This document shows positions 1 to 53,644 of a stretch of 64,000 bases of DNA, piece after piece. The first letter of the stretch is position 1. Every line of letters starts with the position of its first letter. The position numbers and the translations under genes were made by a program. The notes under the pieces were generated by a model, which did not search any database, was not told the DNA's origin, and was given only the letters and a program-made list of their open reading frames with translations. Source of the DNA: Monodelphis domestica (lineage: Eukaryota > Chordata > Mammalia > Didelphimorphia > Didelphidae); NCBI RefSeq assembly GCF_027887165.1, contig NC_077235.1, forward strand, positions 5,525,378-5,589,377, given 5' to 3'.

Positions 1-127
1 GCGGCTTTCTATGCATTCTGAATTCCTGTGCTGGGTCCCAAGAACAAATCTCCTGCCTTGCAGAGGAGCAGGGGTGTGTGTGTGTGTGAGGGGGAGGGGA
101 TCAGAGTGGAGGGGGGAGGTAGGGGCA

Positions 128-300
128 GTGTGGTACAGCAGGAAGTGTGCCACTTTGGCGTCAGAGGTCCTGGGTTCCAATCCTCACTTTGCTCCTTACT
201 CGCAATGTGACCTTGGGCAAGTCTTCTCACCATTGGTCCTCAGTTTCCTCACTTGAAAACTGTGGAAACTGAGCTCAGACGGAGGAGCTCTATGGTGGAC
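128..300 (+). repeat. MIR/THER-type SINE
   Basis: Features read in order: GTCCTGGGTTCCAATCCTCA (B-box-like), TGTGACCTTGGGCAAGTC, then CCTCAGTTTCCTCACTTG. This is the CORE-SINE layout. It is well preserved. Confidence 0.7.
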
Positions 301-687
301 ATGTTGTGTTTGCAGTGCCTAGAGGAAGGTCAGTTTGAGCTGTGCAACAGGCAGTTACAGGAGAGACCGAGGCTGGATGTGTAAGCCTGGGAGCCAGCAG
401 CATAGACATGAGGAGCTGATGGGGTCACAAAAGGAAAGGGGGGAGAAAGGTCCCAGGATAGAACCTTGGAGCAACCCTCTTTCACGGAGCTTATTAAGCC
501 CGCTCCGCCATGGGTGGGCAGGCATAGGCTAAAATGAAGAGGTTCTTGGGCCAAGTGTCCAAGAACCTCAAGAAGCTGTTGGCTTGGAGGGAGTTGCCCA
601 GGGGAGAGCAGAAAGATGAGCAAGGCAAGAGGCTAGAAGCCTCTGTGCCCTGCCTCCAGGGCCCCTGGGAGCTTATTTCCAGGAGGT

Positions 688-866
688 CTTTTTTTAAAAC
701 TAAAATCAATACTATATATTGGTTCCAAAGCAGAAGAGAGGGAGGGCTAGACAATGGGGTTAAGTGACTTGGCCAGAATCACATGGTACCTAAGTCCAGA
801 TTTGAACCCAAGACCTCCCATCTCTAGACCTGGTTCTCTATCCACAGAGCCACCCAGCTGCCCCCT
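688..866 (-). repeat. Marsupial SINE, reverse orientation
   Basis: The plus strand ends CCACAGAGCCACCCAGCTGCC, the reverse complement of a GGCAGCTGGGTGGC head. Upstream are TTTGAACCCAAGACCTCCC and GTGACTTGGCCAGAATCACA, and it begins with a T-rich tail. It is the same family as the copy at 53441-53644. Confidence 0.75.
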
Positions 867-1080
867 TATATGCTCTTTTTGTCTTTTGTAGTCCTCTGAC
901 CTGATCTCTGAGAACTGCAGAGAGCAGCCATGGGCAGAACTTCAGTCTCTGAGGTAGTATGTCAGGCTTAGGAGGTCTGGAGAGAGACATCAAGGCCTTC
1001 CCTGCCCTTAGTCTGCTTGATAAGGACTAGGAGATGTTCATATTCGAGGGGATGCCTTGAGCCCTCACAAAAGCCATGTA

Positions 1081-1745
1081 GGAACTGTGGACTGACACAG
1101 CCATTGTGGAGAGCAATATGGAACCGGCTCAAAGGGCCACAAAACTCTGCTGCTGGGTCCATGTCCCCAAGAGACCAGAGATAAGGGGAAAGGACCAAGC
1201 TGTACCAGCTATTGTTAGCAGCAGCTCTCTGTGGTGGCACAGAATTGGAAACTCCATCACTAGGGGAACGACAAAACACGTTGTGGGAAAAGAGTGTGAT
1301 GGAATACTATTGTGCCACCAGGAGTGATGAACAGGAAGAGTTTAAAACCATCTGGAAGGGCTTGAACTGATGCAAAGTGAAGCGTGCAGAACCAGGAGAA
1401 CAGTGTATACAGTAACACAAATACTCTACATGCTCACCTGTGAAGGACTAAACTGTTATCAGCAAAGCAAATCTCTGAGACAACCCCAAGGGAATCATGA
1501 TGAAAGATGTTCTCCACGGCCAAAGAAGGAACCGTAGAGGCTGAAGCAGATCAAAGCAGGCCATCTTCTGCTAGATTTCTGTTGTATGTGACATAAGTGT
1601 CTTCTGTCTTGACATGAGCAACATAGAAATAAGTATTACAGAAAAGTAAAACCTAAATTCCTTGCCTGGGGGTGGGGGAGGGCAGAGAGGGAGAAAATCT
1701 GAATCTTCAAATTTCAAAAACAATTGTCAAAAAGTGTTTCTACAT
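1081..1745 (+). mobile_element. LINE-1 3'-end fragment (marsupial type)
   Basis: Landmarks typical of the end of L1 ORF2 and its 3' region: GGAGAGCAATATGGAACCG, AATTGGAAACTC, GATGGAATACTATTGTGC, AACCAGGAGAACAGTGTATAC, then a G/A-rich tract and an ACATGTAAC end. Frameshifts and stops are present; this is a non-functional relic. Confidence 0.75.
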
Positions 1746-3020
1746 GTAACATGTAACTGGTGACTGCCCAGCTTCAGAAGCCAGCTTCTGGGTACTGAGC
1801 CTCAAACCCCAGTGGCATTTCAAGGCCATGCTGAGTGAGCTATGGCAGGGATGCCGATTGTTCTTGTGGTGGAGCCGGCCTGACAACATGGTTCCATGGG
1901 TCAGCCTGCCTCCCCCACCCAAGATGACCATTTGCTGGGGGTGCCCAGGAGAGGCAGGAGTGGGAAACTCCCTCACCATTCCTGCCCCTTGGACCCCTTC
2001 TTCCAGCTCACACCCCTGAGAGGGGCAGGGGTCCATCTCCCAACTGGCTTGTGTAAATCCCAGACTCCCAAGAGTACAATAGAGGCTCTCACTGGACTGG
2101 TTTGTTTTGGTCTTTGTCTAACAGTATTCAGGAGAAGGGCCTACCACTCAGCAAGTGTAGAATAAATCCTTGTTGATGGCCCAGGACTGCAGAGAGCTGA
2201 GCCTGGCAATATAAAGGCTGACCACAAGGAACACTGCTGGCCCCAGTGCCACCCAGGACTGCAAGCGAGGTAAGTGGGCAGGAAAGAAGCTCCAACTCCC
2301 CTGGAGGCCTTCGTTTGGGCACCTGGCAAGAGCATGTGGCAATGGGCAGCCAGGGTGGGGGTCATCTATATGGTGTGGAAGAGGAAGGATGCCCCGACTC
2401 TGACTTCTTCTTGGTCTTTGTTCAGGGGCATAAGCTTGCCAGGCCCTTTCAAAGGGAAGTCAGTGTGATACCCAGGAAAGAAAGGACATCAATTTGGACC
2501 AAATTGTCAGAGGGCCTGAGTTTGAATCCCAGATAGGGTTCCATATTGTGACCTTGAGGGCCAGTGTTGGCCACTCTCAGGACGTGCTTCTTCCTTTGTA
2601 AAATGAGGGGGCTTGGACTAGTTCAGAGGTCTCAGATATTGGCCCCAGGAAGCCTTGGGGTGACCCAAAACCAGATTATAATGAAACTGGAAAATATTGA
2701 ACAAAATCAATCCAAACATACTAAAACATAGATAATGTCCATGTGTGGCTTTCTATGTCACTGTGTGTGTGGACCATAGGGATCCTTATCTGGGGTTCAC
2801 TGGTGCCCTTTCCCATTGGAGCTTGACACCACTGTTCCAGAGAGGATCCTTAGGGTCACTTCCAGCTCAGAATTAGCACACAGTTTACCTTAGAGCCCAG
2901 GTCATTGATTAATTGTGTGCTGTGTGTCATAAGCCCCTTTGGTAGACTATCTGGGGAAGCCTACAGACCTCCTTCTAAATTCTAAAATCAAGTTTTTTAA
3001 TGCATAAAATAAAATAAAGA

Positions 3021-3215
3021 GGGGCAGCTGGGTGGCACAATGGATAGAAAGCCAGACCTGGATACGGGAAGTCCTGGGTTCAAATTTGACCTCAAGACAC
3101 TTTCTAGCTATGCGACCCTGTGCAAGTCACTTCACCCCCACTGCCTAGCCTTCAGTGCTCTACTGCCTTGGAATTGATACTCAGTATTGATTCTAAAATA
3201 GAAATTAACGGTTTT
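3021..3215 (+). repeat. Marsupial SINE
   Basis: It begins GGGGCAGCTGGGTGGCACAA, has TCCTGGGTTCAAATTTGACC and TGTGCAAGTCACTTCACCCC, and ends with the ACTCAGTATTGATTCTAAAA-type tail seen in the 53441 copy. Confidence 0.8.
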
Positions 3216-3344
3216 GAAAACATGAAAGAGAAATTACATAGGAAACCAAAGGTTTGTGAAATTACAGATGCCGTTTCTTTTCCCTTCCAAGGACAAAGAA
3301 CCCCTGAAATCCTTGGTTAAGAATCCCGGCCTCAGGCTCATGAG

Positions 3345-3610
3345 AAAGAATGCTAGAGAAAGAACTGTGGGAGTGGACACGCAGAAGACATCGCTTGGTT
3401 CCATGGATATATGATTGCAGGTTATGGCTTTAAAAGATCACTCCATTACAAAAATGGAAAATATGGAAATAGGTATTGAGCGATAATCCACGTATAACCC
3501 AGGGGAATTTCTTGTCGGCTCTGGGAGTAGGGAGGGAAGAGGGGAAATATTTAAAAAATAAAAATTTTAAAAGAAATGAAAAAATAAAAATGAAAATGTT
3601 TAATAAAAAA
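3345..3610 (+). mobile_element. LINE-1 3' UTR fragment
   Basis: AGAAAGAACTGTGGGAGTGG, TTAAAAGATCACTCCATTAC, GTATAACCCAGGGGAATTTC and an A-rich end parallel the L1 tail at 27860-28110 (AGAAAGAACTGTGGGAGCAG, GTAAAACCCAGTGGAATTG). Confidence 0.7.
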
Positions 3611-3904
3611 GAAGAATCTCTGCCTCAGAAGCTCCTCTACCCCAGGATTCCCTCTCTTCCTTGCCACCTTCAGAGAGGCGGATGCTTCTTCCCCTCCACA
3701 CAGGTACAGCATGAGCTGAACTGGGCTGCGCAGGGGATGGGGCCAGGCAGTGCCAACCCTCTCATGTTGATAAGTCATAATGAATGCAGACAGAAGTCAC
3801 TACCAAATGGTTTATACTAGGGGAGGAGTTGTGAGAAGGTAGCAGACCCCTACATTCCCAGCCAGACACTGCCAGCATTCTGGACCTTCCACACGTTTTT
3901 GTGG

Positions 3905-4560
3905 TGAGCTCATGGGGTCACAAGGTGTCCAGGGCCTGAGGGACCATTCAGACCAAATCCTCATTGCAAAAGGAGAAACTGAGGCCGAGAGGGGGAAGTT
4001 ATTCCAGATCATAGGATGCCAGGGCTAGATGGAACCTCATCCCCAAAGAAAGGAAAATAGCCCAGAGAGGGAGAAGTGACTTAGAATCACAGGATGGTAG
4101 AGACCACTAAGTCCAATCCTTCCATTTTATAGATGAGAAACTGAGGCTGAGAGGGGAAGTGATTTAGGATTACCAGATTTCACAGGTGGAAAGACTCATT
4201 AAAAAGATTATAGAAGTGGAAGACACTCTAGAGACTATCTAATTTTCCCTTCATTGAATAGGATGTTGAGGCTGACTGGGACACCCCTGGGTGCAAATCT
4301 GTTCTATGGCTGAGAGGGAAGCAAGAAAGAAAGGCCCTTGAAAGCTTCCAGAATGTTAATGACAGCTGGGTGGGACCTCTGAGATCCTCTAATCCAACAC
4401 CCATATTTTTAACATAGAAGGGCTAGCTACTTGGGCCCCGAGTTATAAATGAGGACAGTGAGGCTTGTGGAAGGAATGAGACTTGCCCAAGGTCATGCAG
4501 GTAGAGAGTGTGGGTATGAGATTTGGACACTGGCTCTTGGTTTCCAAATCCAACTTTTTC
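3905..4560 (-). repeat. Cluster of MIR/THER-like SINE segments
   Basis: The same motif order recurs several times in 650 bp: ATAGATGAGAAACTGAGGCT, GAGAGGGGAAGT near 3970, 4060 and 4155, and again near 4450-4500 with GGTCATGCAGGTAGAG. It reads as several reverse-oriented SINE tails, either inserted near each other or duplicated in tandem. Confidence 0.6.
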
Positions 4561-5122
4561 CCCACCAGCCTGATGGGCAAATGAGAATGAGCATTGGGTC
4601 CACGGCAGGCCTTGAAGTGGTCTGTGGACACTGGTTATATGAACTGCCATTCATGTAGGATTGGCTTGAGTTCTTTGCTCATGCCTCATCCCTCTCACAA
4701 CCTAGGGAAGTTGCTGCCTAATTGCCTAGTCAACTTTGTGTTTTCACAGGGAGAAAGCCCCACAAGTTAGCCAGCTTCTCCAAAGGAAAAGGCTAACTTG
4801 CTCTGTGTTTGGCTCTTCCAACATGTGTACTTCTCCTCCAGTTGGGAGGGCTACTGACATCTCATTGGTTCACCAAGGAAGCCTGGAGATAAGTACTCCT
4901 ATGTTGGAACGCCTGCCTGGAGAGTTTGCAAGGGGCATCCGTGACCATCCTGTTGTAGCCCCAGTTAGCTTCAGACCTTCACAGGGACATGAGCACTTGA
5001 GCCCTTGGAGGCTGGTTCATTCTGGGCCTTGTTTGTGTAGGTGGCTACACTATAGCAGAAAAGAGCTCAATAGTTAGCAAAGAGCACACCAACAGACCAG
5101 AGGTCAATGTCTAGAGAAAGCT

Positions 5123-5128
5123 TTTATT
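5123..5128 (-). terminator. Poly(A) signal AATAAA of AMOT
   Basis: The minus strand reads CCAATAAAAGC. About 20 nt further on is a CA dinucleotide near 5107, then a G/U-rich segment (CTGTTGGTGTGCTC) at about 5080-5095. This is the expected order of signal, cleavage site and downstream element. Confidence 0.8.
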
Positions 5129-5476
5129 GGATGGTGTTACCAGTACAGAACAGGACGGAGTCCGGACTAGAGATGGCAAAGGACGGCTAGGGATGGGGAC
5201 AGGTGTTAGAGGTCAGCCCATCACCCAACTCCCTCCTTCAGAAAACATCTGTAGTAAGTAATAAGGAAGGCAGCCGTTTAAATAAACACCTTCAACACCC
5301 ACCCACACATACACACCCACACAAAATCACATTTTTTTTTAAATTTGAGATTTTATGGCTATTAGATAGGAGGATATAATTTATAAAGTAGTGCATATTT
5401 ACACTTTCAGAATTAAAGCTGCCTCATTCATTCGCAGAGTTTCTAAGGGCCCTTTAGAAAGCAAAAGCAAAAAGAA

Positions 5477-5567
5477 CCCCCCTCCCTCCTTCCCTCCATT
5501 TTTCCCTTCCTCCCTCCCTCCTTCACTCCCTCCCTCCCTCCCTCCCTCCCTTTCCCTTCCCCCACCC
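5477..5567 (-). repeat. GGGA/GGAA polypurine tract in 3' UTR
   Basis: The plus strand is (TCCC)n with interruptions, so the mRNA carries repeated GGGA units. At least seven consecutive GGGA units lie near 5527-5555. Four adjacent G3 runs with 1-nt loops fit the standard G-quadruplex pattern. Confidence 0.85.
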
Positions 5568-6469
5568 AAAGGGCAGCCAATAGCCACACCAAACTTTCAC
5601 AACAAGACTTAACCCTTGGGTTGGGTCCAGTGGTGCTTCCCACAATCCCTTGGCTTTGGGCCCCCCTCCCCCCACCCCTTCCCCCGAAACTCAAAAAAGC
5701 AGCATTAAAAGTAAAGCCTTCATCAATACGATATGAAATTCAAAATATGCACTTGGCTTTAAAAAAAAAGAAAAGAAAACCCCCAAGCCCCCCCAAACAT
5801 CTACTGGATAGAAATCAACTTGAGAGAAACGCTCCTAATAAGCGTCTTGTGCTGAGCTAGCTTAGACTAAGCCATAGGTTACCATTGCCTTAATGCACCC
5901 CTCCTCCCCGCACCCTACCCCCCAAAGCCCCAGTTCCCATTAAGTAAAAGAAGGCTTCCCCTCCTAGGGAAGGTGCCAGAGAAATGCATAGATAGGTAGG
6001 GAGGGACCAGAGAGAGGGCCCCACAGCGGCCACTACCATACACCACACCGGAAGGAAATCTGAAGACGGTGAGCCCCATTTCCAGACCTTTGAAAAGAGA
6101 GAAGTTACGCTTCATTTAGATAGCTGCTGGTGACAGACTGGGAGGGGGGACATCCTGTGTCCAAGTCAGCAGAGTCCCCCTGTAATTCTGGGCCCTTCAG
6201 ACAACATGGAAGAAAGAAGAATGCGGAGAGCCGGGGAGGGGAAGTCAATTGTCCTGGGAAGCCAAAGGGCGTGAGGAACAAGAAGTGGCCACATGATGGT
6301 GGTTGCAGGGACCGTGCGCTATTGTGCACCGAGGGTGCAGAAAAGCCGTAACCACTGGACAGTGTCTATACTTGGAGAGGAACCCAGGAAGCAAACCGAG
6401 GCCGCCAGACTGAAGCTTTGACTTTGAGGGGGTTCAGGGTACAAATGGAGAAAGGGACCCACTTTGGGA

Positions 6470-6625
6470 AGCAGGAAGTGGGGGAGACGGAGCCATGGGC
6501 TCCCTATATGACCTTGGGCATCGCTGCCCCTCCTCTGAGCCTCAGTCTTCCCCACTATTTAGAAAAAAGTGGGGGGATGAACTAGTGTCAAGGGTCCCTC
6601 CAGGCTCAAAGATTGTATGAACATT
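6470..6625 (+). repeat. THER/MIR-type SINE tail in 3' UTR
   Basis: The segment ATGACCTTGGGCATCGCTG...CCTCTGAGCCTCAGTCTTCC with a following AAAGTGGGGGGATGAACTAG is the usual SINE tail (ACCTTGGGCAAGTC...CCTCAGTTTCC...AAATGAGGGGGTTGGACTAG) in diverged form. Confidence 0.6.
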
Positions 6626-6749
6626 GTCATTATTATGGTCTAAGGCTCAAGCACACCCATTCTTTTCTCCATTTTGATTCTAACCTTTGCTCCTCCTCCA
6701 CTCCCTTCCCACGGCAAGGATCGGGAAAGCCATTGCTCCTGTTAGCCCT

Positions 6750-6965
6750 CTAATACCTCACATTTCTATGACACTTTAAGACTGACAAAGCACCTGCCCC
6801 ACTAGAACTCTGTGAGGTAGGTCGTGCGAGATTATTCTCTCCCTTTCACAGATGAGAAAACAGAGGCTCAGAGAGGAAAAGCAGTTTGCTCAAAGTTACA
6901 TAGTAAGCATGGGAATTGGAATTTGAACCCAGATCTTCAGATTCCAAGTCTCCTATGCTGCTTCT
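6750..6965 (-). repeat. MIR-type SINE remnant inside 3' UTR
   Basis: The plus strand shows the reverse complement of the MIR core: TTTCACAGATGAGAAAACAG, then CAGAGGCTCAGAGAGG, a GTTTGCTCAAAGTTACATAG-like region and GAATTTGAACCCAGATC. It is diverged, as expected of an old copy. Confidence 0.75.
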
Positions 6966-7929
6966 ATTTGTGGAGTTTTCCTACTATGTCTTTGGTTCCA
7001 GCCTCACACCCATCTCCCTGTTGTTTTCTAAACAGTCTGTTAAGGCTTTGTTTCCTAGCACGGTAGATTGGTGGTGAGAAGAGGTGCCTAGGGACAGCTG
7101 TCACCCACTTCCTTTCCTCACTGTGTCGTAGTTAGGCCTCAGAGTTTTCAATGCCATCTCTCCTAGGGTAATACAAGCCATACAGGCCTCAGAAGACAGA
7201 TCTGAGAAAATGGCAGATGAAAATGGCTGTTTCCAGACCCTGACTAGCATTCCAAAGGAATGCCACCAGACACCTCCTTTGGTCTTTGGAAAGAGCCCAC
7301 TGGAGGCAACATCCCACCCCACCCCGGCCCCAACCATGCAGAAGATGCAAGAAGTTCTGGATCCCTCTCTGAGCTATTTTCTGATTTCTGAACAGGTCCA
7401 GAGGAGAGCTATTTTTGGAAATCCACATGCAAAGAGCCAATAGCCACACGTGGCCAGATCGCCAACGGTCAAGGTGGGCTCAATTTCTTAGTGGAAGGAA
7501 GGGGCCTGGGGAGGGGGGGAAGAATGGTGGTCAGAATTCACATCCCCTACTGGCCTTTCCACAAGCCATCAAATAGCACTTTCTGGACACTGGCTAGAAG
7601 GCTTTTCCTGCCTCCATGCTACTAATAAACTTGCCAGTGACAGTATTCTAAGGCTGCACCTGACAACCAACCCGGCGCATTTAAGACAGTGGTTTCTATC
7701 CAGACAGGAGGAGTTCCAGTATTCAAACAAGCAAAAAAAAAAAATCCAAAGCTAACTTAAAGCACATCCTAATAATTACTCTGCCTTTAAGGTCTTGTCA
7801 CTACAGCGGGAGGGAGGGACTATTCCTTAAAACTCAAGGACTGCTCTGTTTCCAAACAAAATGGCTTTCTAAAACCAAAAGACAAAAGCACGATCTTGGG
7901 GGCTCGCCATATCTCTCGGGCTGGCCCAT

Positions 7930-50487
<42,558 letters not shown>

Positions 50488-51950
50488 CTCCAAAGCTGGG
50501 GCCTTGTGGGTGGAGAGTAAAAGTGGCTGCTTGGGCTGCCCTTGACCTGCAAAGGGGAAAGAGGGAAAAGCTGAATTAGGGAACCGATGAGAGAATTCAG
50601 GCTCTCCCACTCCAGCCAAACAGACTTCTGGTCAACTAGTGCCCTGGGGGATTGGGGTGGCCAGTGTCTAGAGTGTTGGGCTTAGGGTCAGGAAGTCTGG
50701 GGTTAGAGTCCTGCCCACTGCCATTCCCTAGCTAGGTGATCCTAGGCACCAGGAGAGGAGAGGAGGGGAAGGGAGAGGGAAGGGGAAGAATGGAAGAGAG
50801 GTGAAGCTTAGAGGGAAGGGGAAGATGGGAGGGGAGGAGAGGAGAGGAATGGAGGGAGGGGAGGAGAGGAATGGAGGGAGGGGAGGAGAGGCTTTCCAAA
50901 GGAAAAAAGACCCAATGCTCCAATAAAGAGCTTTTTCATGGCTATATCAGGGAATGTAGTGCTGGAGGTTTTCTGGTTTTCATCAATTGTGCATTACAGT
51001 ACTGGCACATGGCTGCTAATGGAAGGGACTTCTCAGGCTGCCTTCAGCAGTGATCTGACCATCCCTCTAATATAGAAATTGGGGGGAAGCAGGGATGATC
51101 CAAGGGCCCACTCAGGCACCTTGTACAGGTATTAGGGGCTCATTACTGTTTCTTGAGTTGTCGGGCCAGACTCAGCGGCATTGGACTCGAGTTAGCTAGC
51201 CCTAGTGCGGCAGTGATGGGAGGCACGAGGGCCCAGGGTCTGAACCCTTGACCAACAGCAACATGGGGCCATCCCTGCTCCCCCGCAGAAGAGAGCTAGT
51301 TGCCAGGGGGTAAGGATGTAGAGGGGGCCTTGCTTGATCCATTCTCTCTCACAGAGAGTTCACCTCCTTGCCAATTCTCCTTGGATAGCCATTTCACAGT
51401 TATGTGGACGAGGGTCAAGGATCAAAGCAGCTGGGGTCAGGTTCCTGGATGAGGACTCAGGTATTGGGTCCTGGGCTCCTCATTTCTAAGCACTGCCTTT
51501 GTGATTAGCTCCAGCTCTGCACACACAAGCCCCTTGCCTTTGAGTCACCACGGAAGGGCAGGTGGAGCCCACTGGAAGCCCAAAGTTGGGGCTGGCTGCC
51601 CCATTCCCCACCTTCCCCCCTACCTTCATGCCATTGGTCCTGTACTCCTCCCTTGAGTCTATAGGTCCCCGTACTATAACACTGGCATTCTTGTTCCTGG
51701 CCACTTCCTCCTCCAAGATGGCAGGCCCTGCAGGGTCCCACCCAGGGAGGCCACTTCACTTTGTTTCCAGAAGCCCTTGGTTGCTAATGACTGGGTTGGG
51801 GTTTCTCCTGAGCCCTGCCCGCTTTAACATGCAGACCCCCTCTGAGTAAAACCCCAAAGAGATCCATCCACAGGTCCAACCAAGAACACTACAAAGGCCT
51901 CCAAAAGCTGGAACGCTCAGAGATGGGGCTGTCCTCCCAGCTAGCCTTAC

Positions 51951-52115
51951 CTATTTCTGCTTTCCTTTGGGAAACCTTAGAGAAGGAAGCGGCTTTTGGT
52001 TCTAACAAGGACCAAAGCCTGGTCCGTCTGCCTCTCAGCTTGTCTTGTCCCCGAAGGCTTCGTGGGGCTGACTGTGGCCGATCTGCTTCTGCCGGGAGTC
52101 TGACCGCTGGCCGCT
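51951..52115 (-). other. AMOT: Candidate 5' leader exon of AMOT p130
   Basis: A strong acceptor (CTTTTTCTTTCTCCC tract, an ACTAAG branch-like site, ATTTCAG/AGCGG) precedes 52115. A strong donor, ATAG/GTAAGG, follows 51951. The 165-nt exon is clearly richer in CpG than its flanks, as conserved exons often are. Spliced to the acceptor at 50546, its frame is open with no stop through to the AMOT ATG (54 codons here plus 20 in the next exon), but it has no in-frame ATG of its own. It is most simply a leader exon. Sequence evidence only; RNA reads are needed. Confidence 0.55.
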
Positions 52116-53440
52116 CTGAAATATTTTGAAGGCAGGGAGAAAGAAAAAGGCTTAGTTCTCTTGTACTCCCGGTAGGCCAGCAGTCAGCCAGAGCAGGTCT
52201 TATGGTGGTGGCACCTGACTCCTGCTTCCTCCCACACTCCAGACGTTTAATGAGTTATAGATTGCCTCCACTGGAGCAGAAAAGGAACCTCAGGGTCCAA
52301 CAGCCATGTACAAGAGTCTGCATCTGGCCCAAGGTGTGGCAGAAGGCTGGCTCTGGGACTGAAGGAGCCTGCTAGCTTTTCCCAGGCCTCCCAGCCCTCT
52401 AAGAGGTGAGCAGGGACAGGCAGTGCCTGATGGTGGCACTGGCACTGGTGTGTGGGGGCACAAGCATGGCAGCCTTGAAATGGCTCCTTAATAGCTCCAG
52501 TCAACACCAATACTTCCCCCTTCAACCAAAGGGATGAGCCAGGCTCCACTGAACCCTAAGCTGGCCCCCAGTGTCACCACCTCACTTAGACAGGGGTCTG
52601 TCCCTGGATATTGGCAGCTTGGGGAAGTCAAGAGGACAAGAATTATTCTCTCTCATTTGGCAGATGGGGAAACTGAGACCCAGGGAGGGGAGGGGAGGTG
52701 CTAATCTAAGGCTACTCAGTGAGACCTGGACTTGATGCTAGATACTTGGGAAGCCAAGAGGAGACTAACAGAATAAAAGGAGTGATCTGTCGTCACCACT
52801 CGGGGTCCCTCCTGCCCTTATGCCAAAGCATGTTGCCAGCCATCCAGACTCCCACCTGGCTGGTCCACATCCTGAAAACCAACTCTTCTCTTTCTCAATC
52901 TGACATGGCTCTGTCTTGGCCCTGTCTGGTCACTTAAAAAGCCTCGGTGGTGAGAGCATTACAGCTCTGTGTATGTATGTATGTGCATGTGGACATGCAT
53001 GCGTGTGGTGAGAGGCACCCAGAGCTCCAACCCCAGCTTTGAGGGTGATTGATGTCATTTCTAGTTGGAAGTAGAAACTGACGGCCAAGGAGTGTGGAGG
53101 CAGTGCCAGGCAGCCCACGTTTTTAAGGCACAACCCAAACAGTAACATGCGTAAAACCAGAGCACCAAATCACAAAGCCCAGTGACTAATGCAACCCAAT
53201 TTCCTGGCATTGCTGCCAACAATTAAAAAAAAAATTCACAAGGACTTGGCAACCAGGCAGAGGTATCTCTCCATCTCAGTCTGGCCCTGGGCATTACCAC
53301 TACTCAAGGCAAAATGGCGGCTCTGTGCACCATCAATCTTCTAGGGCATTAGACCCCACTTGGGAGAAGCTTTGAAATAGGCTACATTGTAGACTAAGGA
53401 GAACCCCAAGAGGAGGATGGCCACTGTCAAATTCTGCCCC

Positions 53441-53644
53441 AGGGGGCAGCTCAGTAGCTCAGTGGATTGAGAGGCAGGCCTAGAGATGGGAGGTCCTGGG
53501 TTCAAATCTGACCTCAGACACTTCTCAGCTGCGTGATCCTGGGCAAGTCACTTGACCCCCAATGCCTAGCCCTTACCACCACTCTTCTGCCTTGGAGCCA
53601 ATACACAATATTGACTCCAAGACGGAAGATGAGGGTTTTTTAAA
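53441..53644 (+). repeat. Marsupial SINE with 12-bp target-site duplication
   Basis: GGGGGCAGCTCAGTAGCTC head, TCCTGGGTTCAAATCTGACC, TGGGCAAGTCACTTGACCCC, CTTGGAGCCAATACACAATA and a T/A-rich end. It is flanked by AAATTCTGCCCC at 53429-53440 and 53645-53656. It is the best-preserved copy of this family in the window and useful as a reference for the others. Confidence 0.9.

Larger units (their letters stand above)
1..5106. other. Region downstream of AMOT
   Basis: No coding gene was recognised. It holds SINE remnants (about 128-300, 688-866, 2490-2640, 3021-3215), two L1 3'-end fragments (about 1081-1745 and 3345-3610), a cluster of MIR/THER-like segments (3905-4560) and a 10-bp-arm inverted repeat at 4763-4800. 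Confidence 0.7.
5107..7929 (-). other. AMOT: AMOT 3' untranslated region
   Basis: The 3' UTR runs from the stop codon to a poly(A) site about 16-20 nt past AATAAA (5128-5123), some 2.8 kb. It contains an A/T-rich stretch near 5330-5410 and a GGGA-repeat tract at 5477-5567 (sense strand). It also contains two old SINE remnants, at about 6470-6625 and 6750-6965, and an oligo-A tract at 7734-7744 on the plus strand. No other AATAAA was seen on the minus strand between the stop and 5128. Confidence 0.75.

Noticed and set aside
1106..1327. Short open frame resembling a protein-coding exon
   Set aside because: It is part of the L1 3' end and has no intact ORF2 context.
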